Below, piece by piece: positions 1 through 8,579 of a DNA stretch of 64,000 nucleotides. Position 1 is the first letter of the stretch. Each line of letters begins with the position of its first letter. The stretch is from Hungatella sp. UBA3048 (lineage in GTDB: Bacteria; Bacillota; Clostridia; Lachnospirales; Lachnospiraceae). Where the stretch lies: NCBI GenBank assembly GCA_002367105.1, contig DFCS01000038.1, forward strand, positions 67,466 through 131,465, in the 5' to 3' direction. The notes beneath the pieces are model-generated. The model searched no databases and had not been told where the DNA came from. It worked only from the letters and a program-made list of their open reading frames with translations. The position numbers and the translations under genes were made by a program.

Positions 1-39
1 TCCCGCCTGATTCCATAATTCTCTGGTTTTGATTTTCAT
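1..39 (-). CDS. Start of an unidentified gene, truncated by the window edge
   Basis: The minus strand carries a GGAGGA ribosome site (47-52), a 7-base spacer and ATG at 39, opening a frame that reads MKIKTRELWNQAG before the window ends. A second in-frame ATG at 45 lies too close to the ribosome site. A -10-like TATACT sits at 67-62 on this strand. Thirteen residues are too few to assign a family. The gene diverges from the sugar transporter operon and one AraC-type operator copy (106-133) lies between them, so it may belong to the same sugar regulon; that is inference only. Confidence 0.5.
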   Translation of the reverse strand, partial: MKIKTRELWNQAG

Positions 40-105
40 ACGCATGTCCTCCAATAAAACCAGTATAAGGACTTGTCCATGAAAGGGAAAGGGCAAAAAA
101 ATAGA

Positions 106-133
106 AGAGCAATTTTTCGAAATGACAGAGCAA
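106..133. promoter_or_regulatory. Direct-repeat operator copy A (putative AraC-type site)
   Basis: Two perfect AGAGCAA half-sites (106-112 and 127-133) lie in the same orientation exactly 21 bases apart, two helical turns, as expected for an AraC-family dimer. The 14-base spacer starts TTTTTCG as in copy B. It lies in the divergent region between the truncated leftward gene and the transporter operon. Confidence 0.6.
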
Positions 134-287
134 GAGAAAGCAATGGGAACCAGATCATTAACGGTCTGTAAGAACCGTGCGGAAAGAGAGCGCGGGTGCA
201 ATTAGTGGTAAAAAAGAGGATAGATGGCAAAATTTTGAACGGAAGTAAGCCGTTCCATCATAAAGAAAGGAGGGACAGTAATAAATG

Positions 288-315
288 AGAGCAATTTTTC
301 GCAATGATAGAGCAA
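288..315. promoter_or_regulatory. Direct-repeat operator copy B, upstream of the sugar ABC operon
   Basis: Perfect AGAGCAA half-sites occur at 288-294 and 309-315 with the same 21-base period as copies A and C. The proximal half-site ends 31 bases before the -10 element at 347-352, where an activator would contact a poor -35 region. Confidence 0.65.
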
Positions 316-323
316 ACCTACAT

Positions 324-352
324 AATGATGAATTTTGTTTCAATGATATAAT
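324..352 (+). promoter_or_regulatory. Probable activator-dependent promoter of the sugar ABC operon
   Basis: A perfect TATAAT lies at 347-352. The hexamer 17 bases upstream (324-329, AATGAT) is far from TTGACA, which suits a promoter needing an activator bound at copy B. The rest of 40-398 holds only operator copies A and B and the divergent start signals. Confidence 0.5.
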
Positions 353-398
353 GAATTTATTAAAACATAAAGCTGGAATAAAAAAGAGGAGGTAAGAC

Positions 399-1904
399 AT
401 GGGGAGCGTATTGGAATTCCAGAATATATCCAAATATTTTCCCGGAGTAAAGGCGTTGGACCAGGTATCCTTTCAAGCGTATTCCGGGGAGGTTCTGGCA
501 TTTTTAGGGGAAAACGGGGCTGGTAAGTCCACCCTGTTAAAGGTGCTCAATGGGGATTACCAGCCTACCGGGGGGAAATATCTCCTGGATGGCGCCCAGA
601 AGCATTTTCAGTCTCCTCATGAGGCCATTGAAGAAGGGATTTCCGTCATATATCAGGAGCGGCAGATTCTTTTGGAATTGTCCGTGGCGGAGAATATTTA
701 TCTGGGGAGAATGCCTGTGAGCAGGCTGGGCTTTATTGATATCCGTAAGGCAAATGAGATGACTGCAAAAATCATAGAGGATTTTGGACTTCCCATCAGT
801 CCAACCACTAAGGTAAAGGATTTAAGTATCGCCTATCAGCAGATGGTTGAGATTATGAAGGCCTATTCCAGAGAAAATCTAAAGGTGATCTGCTTTGACG
901 AGCCTACGGCCTCCCTGTCGGATTCAGAGATCGAATCTTTATTTAGGATCATTGGGAAGTTAAAGGAAGAAGGGAAGATCATCATCTATGTATCCCACCG
1001 AATGGACGAGCTTCGGAGGATTACGGATAAGGTGGCGATTTTTAAAGACGGGCGTTACGTGGCCACGGTGGAGACAGGAACGGTGCCGGAAGCGGAACTG
1101 ATCCGAATGATGGTGGGCCGAGACCTGGGAGATATTTACAGAAGCTTAGACAGGGATAAGGTGATAGGAGATGTACTTCTGGAGGTGAAAAACTTATCTT
1201 CAGACTATGTGAAAGAAAATTCCTTTGTACTGCGAAAAGGAGAGGTATTAGGCTTTTCCGGCCTTGTAGGGGCGGGAAGGACGGAGCTTATGAGGGCCGT
1301 CATTGGAGCTGACGAGGTAAAAAGCGGTGAGATTTATCTGGAAGGAAAGAAAATACGCAACCGCTCTCCTCACGAAGCCATGGAGCACGGGATTGTTCTG
1401 GTGCCGGAAGACAGGAAGCTTCAGGGAATTCTTTCAAATTTAAGCGTCAGCGATAATATGAACATTGCCATGCTGGATACCAATTCCAACAGGCTGGGGT
1501 TTGTAAACGGGGAGAAGGAAGAGGAGCTGGCACAAAAGGGAATCCAGGATTTTAAGATCAAGACTCCGTCTCCTGACAAGAAGATCGTGGAGCTTTCCGG
1601 CGGAAACCAGCAGAAATGTATTGTGGCCCGCTGGATCAGCACGAATCCAAAGGTGCTCATCCTGGATGAGCCAACAAAGGGAATTGACGTAGGCGCCAAA
1701 TCAGAGTTTTATCATATGATCTGTAAATTTGCCAAGGAAGGACTGGGGATCATTCTGATATCCTCCGAGCTTCCTGAGGTGATCGGTCTGTCGGACCGGA
1801 TCATTGTTATGAAGTCACTGAGAATCACAGGAGAAATAGCGGCGGAGGAAGCGACCGAAAGTAAGCTTCTGAGTCTGGGTATGATTGGGGAGGTACAGGA
1901 ATAA
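399..1904 (+). CDS. Sugar ABC transporter ATP-binding protein, AraG/RbsA type
   Basis: Cytoplasmic ATPase that energises uptake of a monosaccharide by a CUT2-family ABC importer. At 501 residues it has the usual fused two-domain length. The first domain has Walker A GENGAGKST near residues 37-45, a degenerate signature (LSIAYQQ) and Walker B ending CFDEPTASLS. The second has a degenerate Walker A (GLVGAGRTE), a good signature LSGGNQQK and LILDEPTKGID. This asymmetry is normal for RbsA/AraG/MglA. The ATG follows GAGGAGG with good spacing. It is first of three genes and its stop overlaps the permease start by one base. The AraF-like binding protein downstream suggests arabinose or a related sugar as substrate. 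Confidence 0.93.
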   Translation: MGSVLEFQNISKYFPGVKALDQVSFQAYSGEVLAFLGENGAGKSTLLKVLNGDYQPTGGKYLLDGAQKHFQSPHEAIEEGISVIYQERQILLELSVAENIYLGRMPVSRLGFIDIRKANEMTAKIIEDFGLPISPTTKVKDLSIAYQQMVEIMKAYSRENLKVICFDEPTASLSDSEIESLFRIIGKLKEEGKIIIYVSHRMDELRRITDKVAIFKDGRYVATVETGTVPEAELIRMMVGRDLGDIYRSLDRDKVIGDVLLEVKNLSSDYVKENSFVLRKGEVLGFSGLVGAGRTELMRAVIGADEVKSGEIYLEGKKIRNRSPHEAMEHGIVLVPEDRKLQGILSNLSVSDNMNIAMLDTNSNRLGFVNGEKEEELAQKGIQDFKIKTPSPDKKIVELSGGNQQKCIVARWISTNPKVLILDEPTKGIDVGAKSEFYHMICKFAKEGLGIILISSELPEVIGLSDRIIVMKSLRITGEIAAEEATESKLLSLGMIGEVQE

Positions 1905-2890
1905 TGGGAACAAATAAGAAAAGCAGAATCAAAATAAATGGTGACAAGATCGTACTGCTCGCGGCAATCGTAGTGGTATTTGGGCTTTTTACCTCTCTGA
2001 ATAAGAACTTTCTTTCGGTTACGAACTTAATCAATATTCTGGTGGCGGCTTCCCTTGTAGGGCTGGTGGCTGTGGGCCATACATATTTAATCATTGCAGG
2101 GCAGAATGACTTGTCGCCCGGCTCTGTGGCTGCATTTTCCGGCGTTATGGCGGCTCTTTTTGTAGGCAAGGGAGTTCCTTTCGTAGTTGCGCTGATCCTT
2201 ACCATTGGCTGCGGGATCCTCATCGGATTTTTCAACTCCTTTATGGTAAACCGGATTCATCTGGAGGCTTTTATTGCAACCCTGGTGACCCAGTCCATTA
2301 TCAGAGGCTTTGCCTATATCATATGCGGCGGAAAGCCGGTTTCCATCAGCAACAGGACCTTTCTCATCCTGGGAAAAGCAAGGATCTTAAACATTCCCCT
2401 TTCCGTATGGATCATGGTGATCTGTATCATCATCTTTGGCATCATACTTTCCAAAACGAAATTCGGAAGAAGCGTATATGCCATCGGCGGCAGCATGGAA
2501 GCTGCCAGGCTTGCCGGTTTAAATCCCAAAAGGATCATTACTACTTGTTATGTGATGATGGGAATCCTCTGCTCCATCGGCGGAATTATCTTTGCGGCCC
2601 GTATGAATTCCGGCCAGCCGGCGGCTAATGTGAACCTGGAATTTGATGCTATCACGGCGGTTATTCTGGGCGGAGTATCTTTCATCGGCGGAGTTGGAAA
2701 TATGGGAGGTACCATCCTTGGAATCATACTGATCCAGTCCTTTAATACAGGTCTTACAATGGTAAATGTCCCAAGCTTCTGGCAGTTTGTGGCAAAGGGA
2801 GGGCTTCTTTTATTCGCCCTGGCAACAGACTATTTAAGAAAGCAGAAAAGAGAGCGGGATTTACTGGCAGCATCCATGAAGAATTTATAA
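1904..2890 (+). CDS. Sugar ABC transporter permease, RbsC/AraH type
   Basis: Membrane component of the CUT2 importer, 328 residues and almost entirely hydrophobic, with about eight to ten membrane segments. The family's cytoplasmic-loop motif around GRSVYAIGGSMEAARLAG (about residues 190-207) and the glycine-rich stretch FDAITAVILGGVSFIGGVG are both present. Its ATG overlaps the stop of the ATPase gene (TAATG), so translation is probably coupled. The three-gene order ATPase, permease, binding protein and a shared upstream promoter support a single operon. Confidence 0.93.
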   Translation: MGTNKKSRIKINGDKIVLLAAIVVVFGLFTSLNKNFLSVTNLINILVAASLVGLVAVGHTYLIIAGQNDLSPGSVAAFSGVMAALFVGKGVPFVVALILTIGCGILIGFFNSFMVNRIHLEAFIATLVTQSIIRGFAYIICGGKPVSISNRTFLILGKARILNIPLSVWIMVICIIIFGIILSKTKFGRSVYAIGGSMEAARLAGLNPKRIITTCYVMMGILCSIGGIIFAARMNSGQPAANVNLEFDAITAVILGGVSFIGGVGNMGGTILGIILIQSFNTGLTMVNVPSFWQFVAKGGLLLFALATDYLRKQKRERDLLAASMKNL

Positions 2891-2956
2891 CGTTCCAAGG
2901 GAAACCGTCAGGTTTTCTGAAGATAGAGCAAAAATTAAAACAGGAGGGTTTAAATC

Positions 2957-4018
2957 ATGAAAAAAACAGCAGCGATTATTTTGGCAGCAGCAATGGCAAT
3001 GGGGTTAACAGCCTGCAGCGGATTTGACGATGAAAAGCCGGCAGAAACCACGACAGCAGCAGGTACGGCAGAGACAACAACAGGCGGGACCCAGACAGAA
3101 GCAGGGGCAAAGGGTGTCGTTTATGGAATCTACAAAGCCGGGGATCAGACATGGTTCATTGACGAAGGGGCAGCAGCACAGAAGGCAGTGGAAGAAAAGG
3201 GTGATGAATTTATCTATGTGGATGCAAAAATGAATCCGGAAGAATACTTAAAGGCTATTGACAATGCCATTGCAAATAAGGCAAAGGGAATCGTTACCTG
3301 TATCCCGGACCAGACCATGTCCCAGGCTGTGGTTGATAAATGCAAGGAAGCCGGCATCCCAATTGTATCGGCCGATGATGCACTCCAGACGGAGGCAGGA
3401 GAAAAGATCGCTCCATGGGTGGGCATTAATGCTTACGTAATCGGACAGGCCAACGGCCAGTGGCTGGCGGATTATGCCAATAAAAATAATCTGGCAGAAG
3501 ATCCGGAATGTGGGTTGATGATACTGACCATGGATACAGTTTCCTCCTGTGTTCCCAGGGCTGAAGGAGAATTAGACAAGTTTACGGAAGCTTGCCCTGA
3601 TTTTCCGAAAGAGCGGATTTACAAAGCCGATCATGACGGGACTACGGATAAGGGAAATGTAGCTGCTACATCAGTCATCACCGCCCATCCGGAAATCAAG
3701 AAGTGGTTGGTGACGGGAGCCAATGAGGAAGGTACGATCGGTGCAGTCCGTGCCTTGGAAAGTGCAGGCTTAGATGCCGATGCTATTGCAGTAGGCCTTG
3801 GAGCTTATATGGCAAAGGATGAGTGGAACAATAAGGGCGCCGACGGAACCTGTATGAAGGCAGCAGCTTATTTCTCCTCTGATTCGGTAGGAGCAGGCTC
3901 AGTCAATGTTTTATACGATGTGATCAGCGGAAAAGAGGTTCCAATTGAGACAGCCGTAGATGCGGTGATCGTTACCCCCGAAAATTATAAGGAAGTGATG
4001 GGGAAAGCAGCGGAATAA
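2957..4018 (+). CDS. Sugar-binding lipoprotein, AraF-like
   Basis: Surface lipoprotein that captures the sugar for the importer. A short signal peptide ends in the lipobox LTAC (Cys20), followed by a Thr/Glu-rich linker and then a periplasmic-binding fold of type I (Peripla_BP_4). Several stretches resemble E. coli AraF from memory: HPEIKKWLVTGANEEGTIGA, a VGLGAYMAKDEW segment, and the C-terminal VDAVIVTPENYKEVMGK. This makes an L-arabinose-like pentose the best guess, though galactose or another sugar cannot be excluded. GGAGGG precedes the ATG. The gap after the permease is 66 bases with no terminator, so it is read in the same operon, and a terminator follows the stop. Confidence 0.88.
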   Translation: MKKTAAIILAAAMAMGLTACSGFDDEKPAETTTAAGTAETTTGGTQTEAGAKGVVYGIYKAGDQTWFIDEGAAAQKAVEEKGDEFIYVDAKMNPEEYLKAIDNAIANKAKGIVTCIPDQTMSQAVVDKCKEAGIPIVSADDALQTEAGEKIAPWVGINAYVIGQANGQWLADYANKNNLAEDPECGLMILTMDTVSSCVPRAEGELDKFTEACPDFPKERIYKADHDGTTDKGNVAATSVITAHPEIKKWLVTGANEEGTIGAVRALESAGLDADAIAVGLGAYMAKDEWNNKGADGTCMKAAAYFSSDSVGAGSVNVLYDVISGKEVPIETAVDAVIVTPENYKEVMGKAAE

Positions 4019-4035
4019 ACCGATTGCCCGGTGAT

Positions 4036-4073
4036 GAAAAAAAGCAGCCTCTGCAATGCAGGGGCGCTTTTTT
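4036..4073. terminator. Bidirectional intrinsic terminator between the ABC operon and araC-like gene
   Basis: The stem GCCTCTGC (4047-4054) / GCAGGGGC (4058-4065) with an AAT loop is flanked by A7 on the left and T6-T7 on the right. It serves both convergent genes and reaches the last base of the AraC-type gene. Confidence 0.8.
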
Positions 4074-4921
4074 CAGTTCCTGATAGAAAAACGGTATTCG
4101 GAAGGCGTGATTCCCGTCACTTTTTTAAATGTGGTGCAAAAGCTGCTTTCACTGGTAAAGCCTGTGCTGAAACAGATATCCTTGATGGAGATGTCCAGGG
4201 ACTTTAAAAGGAACTTGGCATTGTTGACCCTGGCAGCGATCACATACTCGTGAGGCGAAAATCCGGATTCCTTTTTAAACAGCCGGCTGAAATAAAAGGG
4301 GCTTAAGGAAGCCTGATCCGCCAGATCCTTCAGGGTAAGGGGATCGGTCAGATGTTCGTTGATGTAGGCAATGGTGTCCTCAATGATGCTGGAAGAGACG
4401 TTTTCTGAGCGCTCAAAGTCCCTGTTAACCAAAAGTTCCGTTAATATATTAACAATGTAATTGTTCAGCCAGGCTTCTTTGACGGAAATACACTCCCGAA
4501 ACTGCAGATAAATTTTATGCAGATATTTTTCCAGACGGTAGGTATCCCTCAGGGTAATGACCGGAGGGCCACCATCCAGGATTGCATCATAATATCCTGC
4601 CGCACCTATGCCGTCAAAATGGAGCCATTCCGCTTCCCAGCCCGTTGTCGTCCAGTAGGCGTGAGGCTCAAAGCAGTTTAGAATCACTACCTGTCCTTCG
4701 CCTGCATGAAAGACTCGTCCGCCTGTTTCAACCTGGCATTCTCCTCTCCGGATGAACATGATGAGAAAGCTGTCATAGGAATTTCGATGAAGGGAATATC
4801 CGGGTTCGTACCGGAAAAGTCCCATGTTGATGGGATATAAGAAAATTCTTTTTGCCAGGGCACTGGGCGTATAAACATAATAATCCGACCCTGAGATGAC
4901 CCCGCGTTCTGTAGACAGCAT
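4073..4921 (-). CDS. AraC-family transcriptional regulator
   Basis: DNA-binding regulator of 282 residues. The N-terminal half is a cupin-like sugar-sensing domain (metal-cupin style, with HAGEGQVVILNCFEPHAYW). The C-terminal hundred residues hold the two helix-turn-helix units of the AraC family (LTLKDLADQASLSPFYFSRL and, further on, ISIKDICFSTGFTSESSF) and end in the typical TPSEYR. The open frame extends 38 codons further upstream, but AAAGGAGGG sits just before the ATG at 4921, which is also the usual family start. It is flanked by a sugar transporter and a DUF5107 gene. Near-identical direct repeats lie upstream of both and of itself, so it probably controls all three. Confidence 0.93.
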   Translation of the reverse strand: MLSTERGVISGSDYYVYTPSALAKRIFLYPINMGLFRYEPGYSLHRNSYDSFLIMFIRRGECQVETGGRVFHAGEGQVVILNCFEPHAYWTTTGWEAEWLHFDGIGAAGYYDAILDGGPPVITLRDTYRLEKYLHKIYLQFRECISVKEAWLNNYIVNILTELLVNRDFERSENVSSSIIEDTIAYINEHLTDPLTLKDLADQASLSPFYFSRLFKKESGFSPHEYVIAARVNNAKFLLKSLDISIKDICFSTGFTSESSFCTTFKKVTGITPSEYRFSIRN

Positions 4922-4951
4922 ATATGGGCCCTCCTTTCTTTTTATATAACC

Positions 4952-4980
4952 ATTATAGAAAATAAACAGTAATTCGTCAA
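4952..4980 (-). promoter_or_regulatory. Promoter of the AraC-type regulator gene
   Basis: On the minus strand TTGACG (4980-4975), a 17-base spacer and TATAAT (4957-4952) form a near-consensus sigma-A promoter. Operator copy C begins 7 bases upstream of the -35 element, which fits autoregulation. Confidence 0.8.
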
Positions 4981-4987
4981 TTGAATT

Positions 4988-5015
4988 AGAGCAATTTTTA
5001 TAAACTAGTAAGCAA
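4988..5015. promoter_or_regulatory. Direct-repeat operator copy C in the divergent araC/DUF5107 region
   Basis: A perfect AGAGCAA (4988-4994) and a weaker TAAGCAA (5009-5015) have the same 21-base period as copies A and B. The spacer also starts TTTTT. The distance from the second half-site to the downstream -10 is 32 bases, against 31 for copy B. Confidence 0.6.
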
Positions 5016-5047
5016 CTAAAGCTAATGAAAACCATGGTAAAAGATTA

Positions 5048-5053
5048 TATAGT
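5048..5053 (+). promoter_or_regulatory. -10 element of the DUF5107/TPR gene
   Basis: TATAGT lies 32 bases downstream of operator copy C and 31 bases before the ATG. No good -35 hexamer is visible, as for the transporter promoter, suggesting activation. Confidence 0.45.
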
Positions 5054-5083
5054 ATAGGCAAGAACTTAAAAGGAGGTCTAAGA

Positions 5084-8000
5084 ATGGAAGCAGTAAAAAT
5101 ATGGGAGGAGTCCATCGTCATACCCACTTATGAGGTGGGGGAAGCAGATAAAAACCCGATGTTTCTGGAAAGCCGTGTTTATCAGGGAAGCTCGGGAAAA
5201 ATTTACCCTTATCCTACTATTGAGAAGATCCATGATACCAGGACGGACAAAGCCTATCAGGCAGTCTGGCTGGAAAATAAATATTTAAAGGTAATGATAC
5301 TCCCGGAGCTTGGGGGAAGAATCCAGCGGGCCTTTGACAAAACGAATCACTATGATTTCGTCTATTACAACCACGTCATAAAGCCCGCTCTGGTAGGGCT
5401 CTGCGGACCCTGGATCAGCGGCGGGATTGAATTTAACTGGCCCCAGCACCACCGGCCCACCACCTATTCCCCTGTAGACTATATGCTGGTAGAACATGAG
5501 GATGGTTCTAAAACCTGCCGGATCTGCGATGTGGACCAGATGTACGGAACCAAGGGGGAGGCCAGCTTCACCCTGCATCCAGGAAAGGCCTATATTGAGA
5601 TAAAGGGTCAGCTTTATAACCCCACGCCAATGCCCCAGACCTTTTTATGGTGGGCAAACCCGGCGGTTCCGGTCAATGATTACACTCAGTCCATCTTCCC
5701 GCCGGATGTCCATGCCGTTATGGATCACGGAAAAAGAGATGTATCCCGTTTCCCCATTGCCACAGGTGTCTATTATAAGCATGATTACAGTGAAGGCATT
5801 GATATTTCCCGTTATAAAAATATTCCGGTACCTACCTCTTACATGGCTGAAAAGAGTGAGTTTAACTTTGTCGGCGGCTATGATTACCAGGTGGGGGCGG
5901 GAATCCTTCATGTGGCAGACCATCACATTTCACCAGGAAAGAAGCAGTGGACCTGGGGCTGCGGGGATTTCGGAAAGGCCTGGGACCGGAATTTAACCGA
6001 TGAGGACGGTCCTTATATTGAGCTGATGACCGGTGTTTACACTGATAATCAGCCGGATTTCACCTGGTTAAAGCCAATGGAGGAAAAAACCTTCACCCAG
6101 TATTTCATGCCTTATAAGGCCGTTGGCCCTGTGAAAAACGCCTCCATTCATGCCGTCATAAACCTGGAGATAAGGGAACATGAGATCCATATTGCTGCAT
6201 ACGGAACCCAGGAGTATCCTGATGCGAGGATTCTGCTGACTTACGGCAAGGATACGCTTCTTGATGAAACAACTCTTCTTTCTCCGGTCCATACTTATGA
6301 AAAGACACTGCATACCGGCGTGGAGGATGAGACAAGGCTGACTCTTAAAGTAATTTCCGGCGAAAGGGAGCTGGTTTCCTATACCCCCTTAAAGAAGGAG
6401 GTTCCAAAGCTTCCAAGCCCTGCAAAAGCGGCCGATGATCCGGAAAAGATTATGACAAATGAAGAGTTGTATCTTACCGGGCTTCATATCGAGCAGTACC
6501 GCCATGCGACTTACAGACCGGATCCTTATTACATAGAAGGCTTAAAAAGGGATCCTGAAGATATCCGCATCAATAATGCCTACGGTTCCCTGCTCATGCG
6601 CAGAGGCTGTTTTGAGGAGGCAGAGGAGCATTTTAAAAAGGCGTTAAAAAGGGCTGTGCGGAAAAATCCCAACCCTTATGACTCTGAACCTTATTACAAT
6701 CTGGGCCTGGCGCTTTTGTATCAGGGAAAGATTGAGGAAGCCTTTGATGCCTTTTATAAGGCTACGTGGTCAGGTGAGCAGCAGGAAATGGGCTTTTATT
6801 ATCTTTCCTGCATCGAATCCATGAGAGGAAATTATGAAAGTGCTTTGGAATTTGTGGAAAAGGGACTGGTGAGAAATTCACATAATGTAAAGGCCAGAGC
6901 CTTAAACGTCTACCTCTTGCGCAGGCTCGGCAGGACGGCAGAAGCCAGAGCTCTCATTGAGGAGAATTTGAAGGTGGACTCCTTTGACTATATATCCCGT
7001 TTGGAAGCAGCATATCTGGAGCCAGGACGTCAGGAGGAAATCAGGCGGGAGATAAGCCGGTTGACCAGAGGCTTTCATGAAAACTATTTAATGGCAGCCA
7101 GACATTATGCGGAATTAGGTGCATACGAAGCCGCCGTCCAGACCCTGGAACAGTGTTCGGGGAAATGGCCCATGCTCTATTACTATAAAGCCTACTATCT
7201 GAAGCTTATGGGAAAGGACGGATCAGAAGCTTTAAAAGAGGCTTTAAAGCAGGCGGAGGGGTGCAGCACGGATTACTGTTTCCCTAATAAGCTGGAGGAC
7301 ATCCCAGTACTTAAGTTTGCGGCGGAAAAGAATCCGGAAGGAGCCAACGCCAATTATTATCTGGGAAATTTATATTATGATAAGCTTCAGTACCGTACTG
7401 CCCTTTCTTATTGGGAGCAGTCTGCCCGGTTAAATCCCCGGTTCCCAACTGTGTGGAGAAATTTATCTCTGGCTTATTATAACAAGGAAAAGGACAGGGA
7501 AAGGGCAAGAGAGGCCATGGAAAAGGCATATGGCCTGAACCCAGCCGATGCAAGGATCTTTTTGGAATTGGATCAGCTTTACAAAAAGCTGGAAATGCCT
7601 GCAGCAGAACGTCTGGAAAACTATGAAGCTGCTAGAGATGTATTTATGAAGCGTGACGATCTGATGATTGAATATGCAACGCTTTTAAACCTTTTGGGAC
7701 GTTACGGTGAGGCTTATGAATTCATTATGAGCTATAAATTCCATCCCTGGGAAGGCGGGGAAGGAAAGGTAACTGCCCAGTATGTAGTCTCCCTTGTGGA
7801 GCTGGCAAGGCAGGCAATGGATGCAAAGGAATGGGGCAGGGCGGAAGAATGCCTGACAAAGGCCCTGAAATATCCGGAGAATCTGGGAGAAGGAAAGTTA
7901 GAAGGAACAAAGGACAATCATATCAATTATTATCTGGGCGTGGTCATGGAGAATCTGGGTAAGACTGAAGCAGCCAGAGCCTGTTATGAAGCGGCCAGTA

Positions 8001-8371
8001 TAGGAACGGATGAACCGGCAGGCATGATGTATTACAATGACCAGCCTGCGGATATGATTTATTACCAGGGGCTGGCTAAGGAAAAGCTTAAAAAACCGGT
8101 AGAGGCCAGGTCCAGGTTCTATAAGCTGCTGGATTACGGAGAACAGCATATGTTCGATAACATGAAGATCGAATATTTCGCCGTATCCCTGCCCGATTTC
8201 CTGATCTATGAAGACGACCTGGATAAGAAAAACAAAGCCCACTGCAACTACCTTATAGGACTTGGAAAAATGGGACTTGGGGATATAAAGGGGGCGAAGG
8301 CGGCTTTCATGGAGACCATACGGCTGGATAACGCTCATTTAAATGCAATCAGGTATTTGAATATGATATAA
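5084..8371 (+). CDS. DUF5107 and tetratricopeptide-repeat protein
   Basis: Large protein of 1095 residues with no signal peptide or membrane segment, so probably cytoplasmic. Roughly residues 35-350 match my recollection of DUF5107, a beta-rich domain related to aldose-epimerase-like (galactose mutarotase) folds, with many aromatic and His residues (GPWISGGIEFNWPQHHRP near 110). From about residue 450 to the end it is a series of TPR-like helical pairs (for example SEPYYNLGLALLYQGKIEEA and NANYYLGNLYYDKLQYRTA). No catalytic activity can be assigned. The neighbours suggest a role in sugar binding, sensing or metabolism: it diverges from an AraC gene and shares its operator with a pentose-type transporter. 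AAAAGGAGG precedes the ATG. Confidence 0.85.
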   Translation: MEAVKIWEESIVIPTYEVGEADKNPMFLESRVYQGSSGKIYPYPTIEKIHDTRTDKAYQAVWLENKYLKVMILPELGGRIQRAFDKTNHYDFVYYNHVIKPALVGLCGPWISGGIEFNWPQHHRPTTYSPVDYMLVEHEDGSKTCRICDVDQMYGTKGEASFTLHPGKAYIEIKGQLYNPTPMPQTFLWWANPAVPVNDYTQSIFPPDVHAVMDHGKRDVSRFPIATGVYYKHDYSEGIDISRYKNIPVPTSYMAEKSEFNFVGGYDYQVGAGILHVADHHISPGKKQWTWGCGDFGKAWDRNLTDEDGPYIELMTGVYTDNQPDFTWLKPMEEKTFTQYFMPYKAVGPVKNASIHAVINLEIREHEIHIAAYGTQEYPDARILLTYGKDTLLDETTLLSPVHTYEKTLHTGVEDETRLTLKVISGERELVSYTPLKKEVPKLPSPAKAADDPEKIMTNEELYLTGLHIEQYRHATYRPDPYYIEGLKRDPEDIRINNAYGSLLMRRGCFEEAEEHFKKALKRAVRKNPNPYDSEPYYNLGLALLYQGKIEEAFDAFYKATWSGEQQEMGFYYLSCIESMRGNYESALEFVEKGLVRNSHNVKARALNVYLLRRLGRTAEARALIEENLKVDSFDYISRLEAAYLEPGRQEEIRREISRLTRGFHENYLMAARHYAELGAYEAAVQTLEQCSGKWPMLYYYKAYYLKLMGKDGSEALKEALKQAEGCSTDYCFPNKLEDIPVLKFAAEKNPEGANANYYLGNLYYDKLQYRTALSYWEQSARLNPRFPTVWRNLSLAYYNKEKDRERAREAMEKAYGLNPADARIFLELDQLYKKLEMPAAERLENYEAARDVFMKRDDLMIEYATLLNLLGRYGEAYEFIMSYKFHPWEGGEGKVTAQYVVSLVELARQAMDAKEWGRAEECLTKALKYPENLGEGKLEGTKDNHINYYLGVVMENLGKTEAARACYEAASIGTDEPAGMMYYNDQPADMIYYQGLAKEKLKKPVEARSRFYKLLDYGEQHMFDNMKIEYFAVSLPDFLIYEDDLDKKNKAHCNYLIGLGKMGLGDIKGAKAAFMETIRLDNAHLNAIRYLNMI

Positions 8372-8391
8372 AATGGAGATAGAAAAGCAAT

Positions 8392-8440
8392 GGGAGGAAG
8401 GGATGTTTTTATAACATCCCTTCCTTCCTCTTTCTTATAT
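8392..8440 (+). terminator. Intrinsic terminator of the DUF5107/TPR gene
   Basis: GGAGGAAGGGATGTT pairs with AACATCCCTTCCTTCC across a short T-rich loop, followed by a T-rich tail (TCTTTCTTATATTTT). Confidence 0.75.
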
Positions 8441-8487
8441 TTTCTGGTTTTTAAGTTCCTCAATGGCTATAACGCCCCGTCCTCTTA

Positions 8488-8515
8488 TTTACAATTTACT
8501 AAATTATGATATAAT
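8488..8515 (+). promoter_or_regulatory. Promoter upstream of the pyrophosphatase gene
   Basis: TTTACA (8488-8493), 16 bases, TATAAT (8510-8515). The start codon is 200 bases downstream, leaving a long structured 5' leader. Confidence 0.65.
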
Positions 8516-8538
8516 GGGAATACTTCACAAAGAATAAG

Positions 8539-8579
8539 CCTCATAAAATGAGGAGACCCCGATTGGCAGGCAATCGGGG
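8539..8579 (+). promoter_or_regulatory. Tandem hairpins in the pyrophosphatase 5' leader
   Basis: CCTCAT-AAA-ATGAGG (8539-8553) is followed three bases later by CCCCGATTG-GCAGG-CAATCGGGG (8557-8579). No T-run follows, so this is not an ordinary terminator. It does not match the fluoride or manganese riboswitch consensus as I recall it. The rest of 8440-8715 is AT-rich and holds only the promoter and a possible second weak promoter (TTGACT near 8621). Confidence 0.45.

Noticed and set aside
36..433. Leftward open frames of 64 and 91 codons that share similar peptide stretches
   Set aside because: They run through the repeated AraC-type operators and start signals of real genes; the shared peptides come from the DNA repeat, and neither has a ribosome site.
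2918..2942. A lone AGAGCAAAAATT before the binding-protein gene
   Set aside because: Only one half-site, inside an operon, without the 21-base partner.
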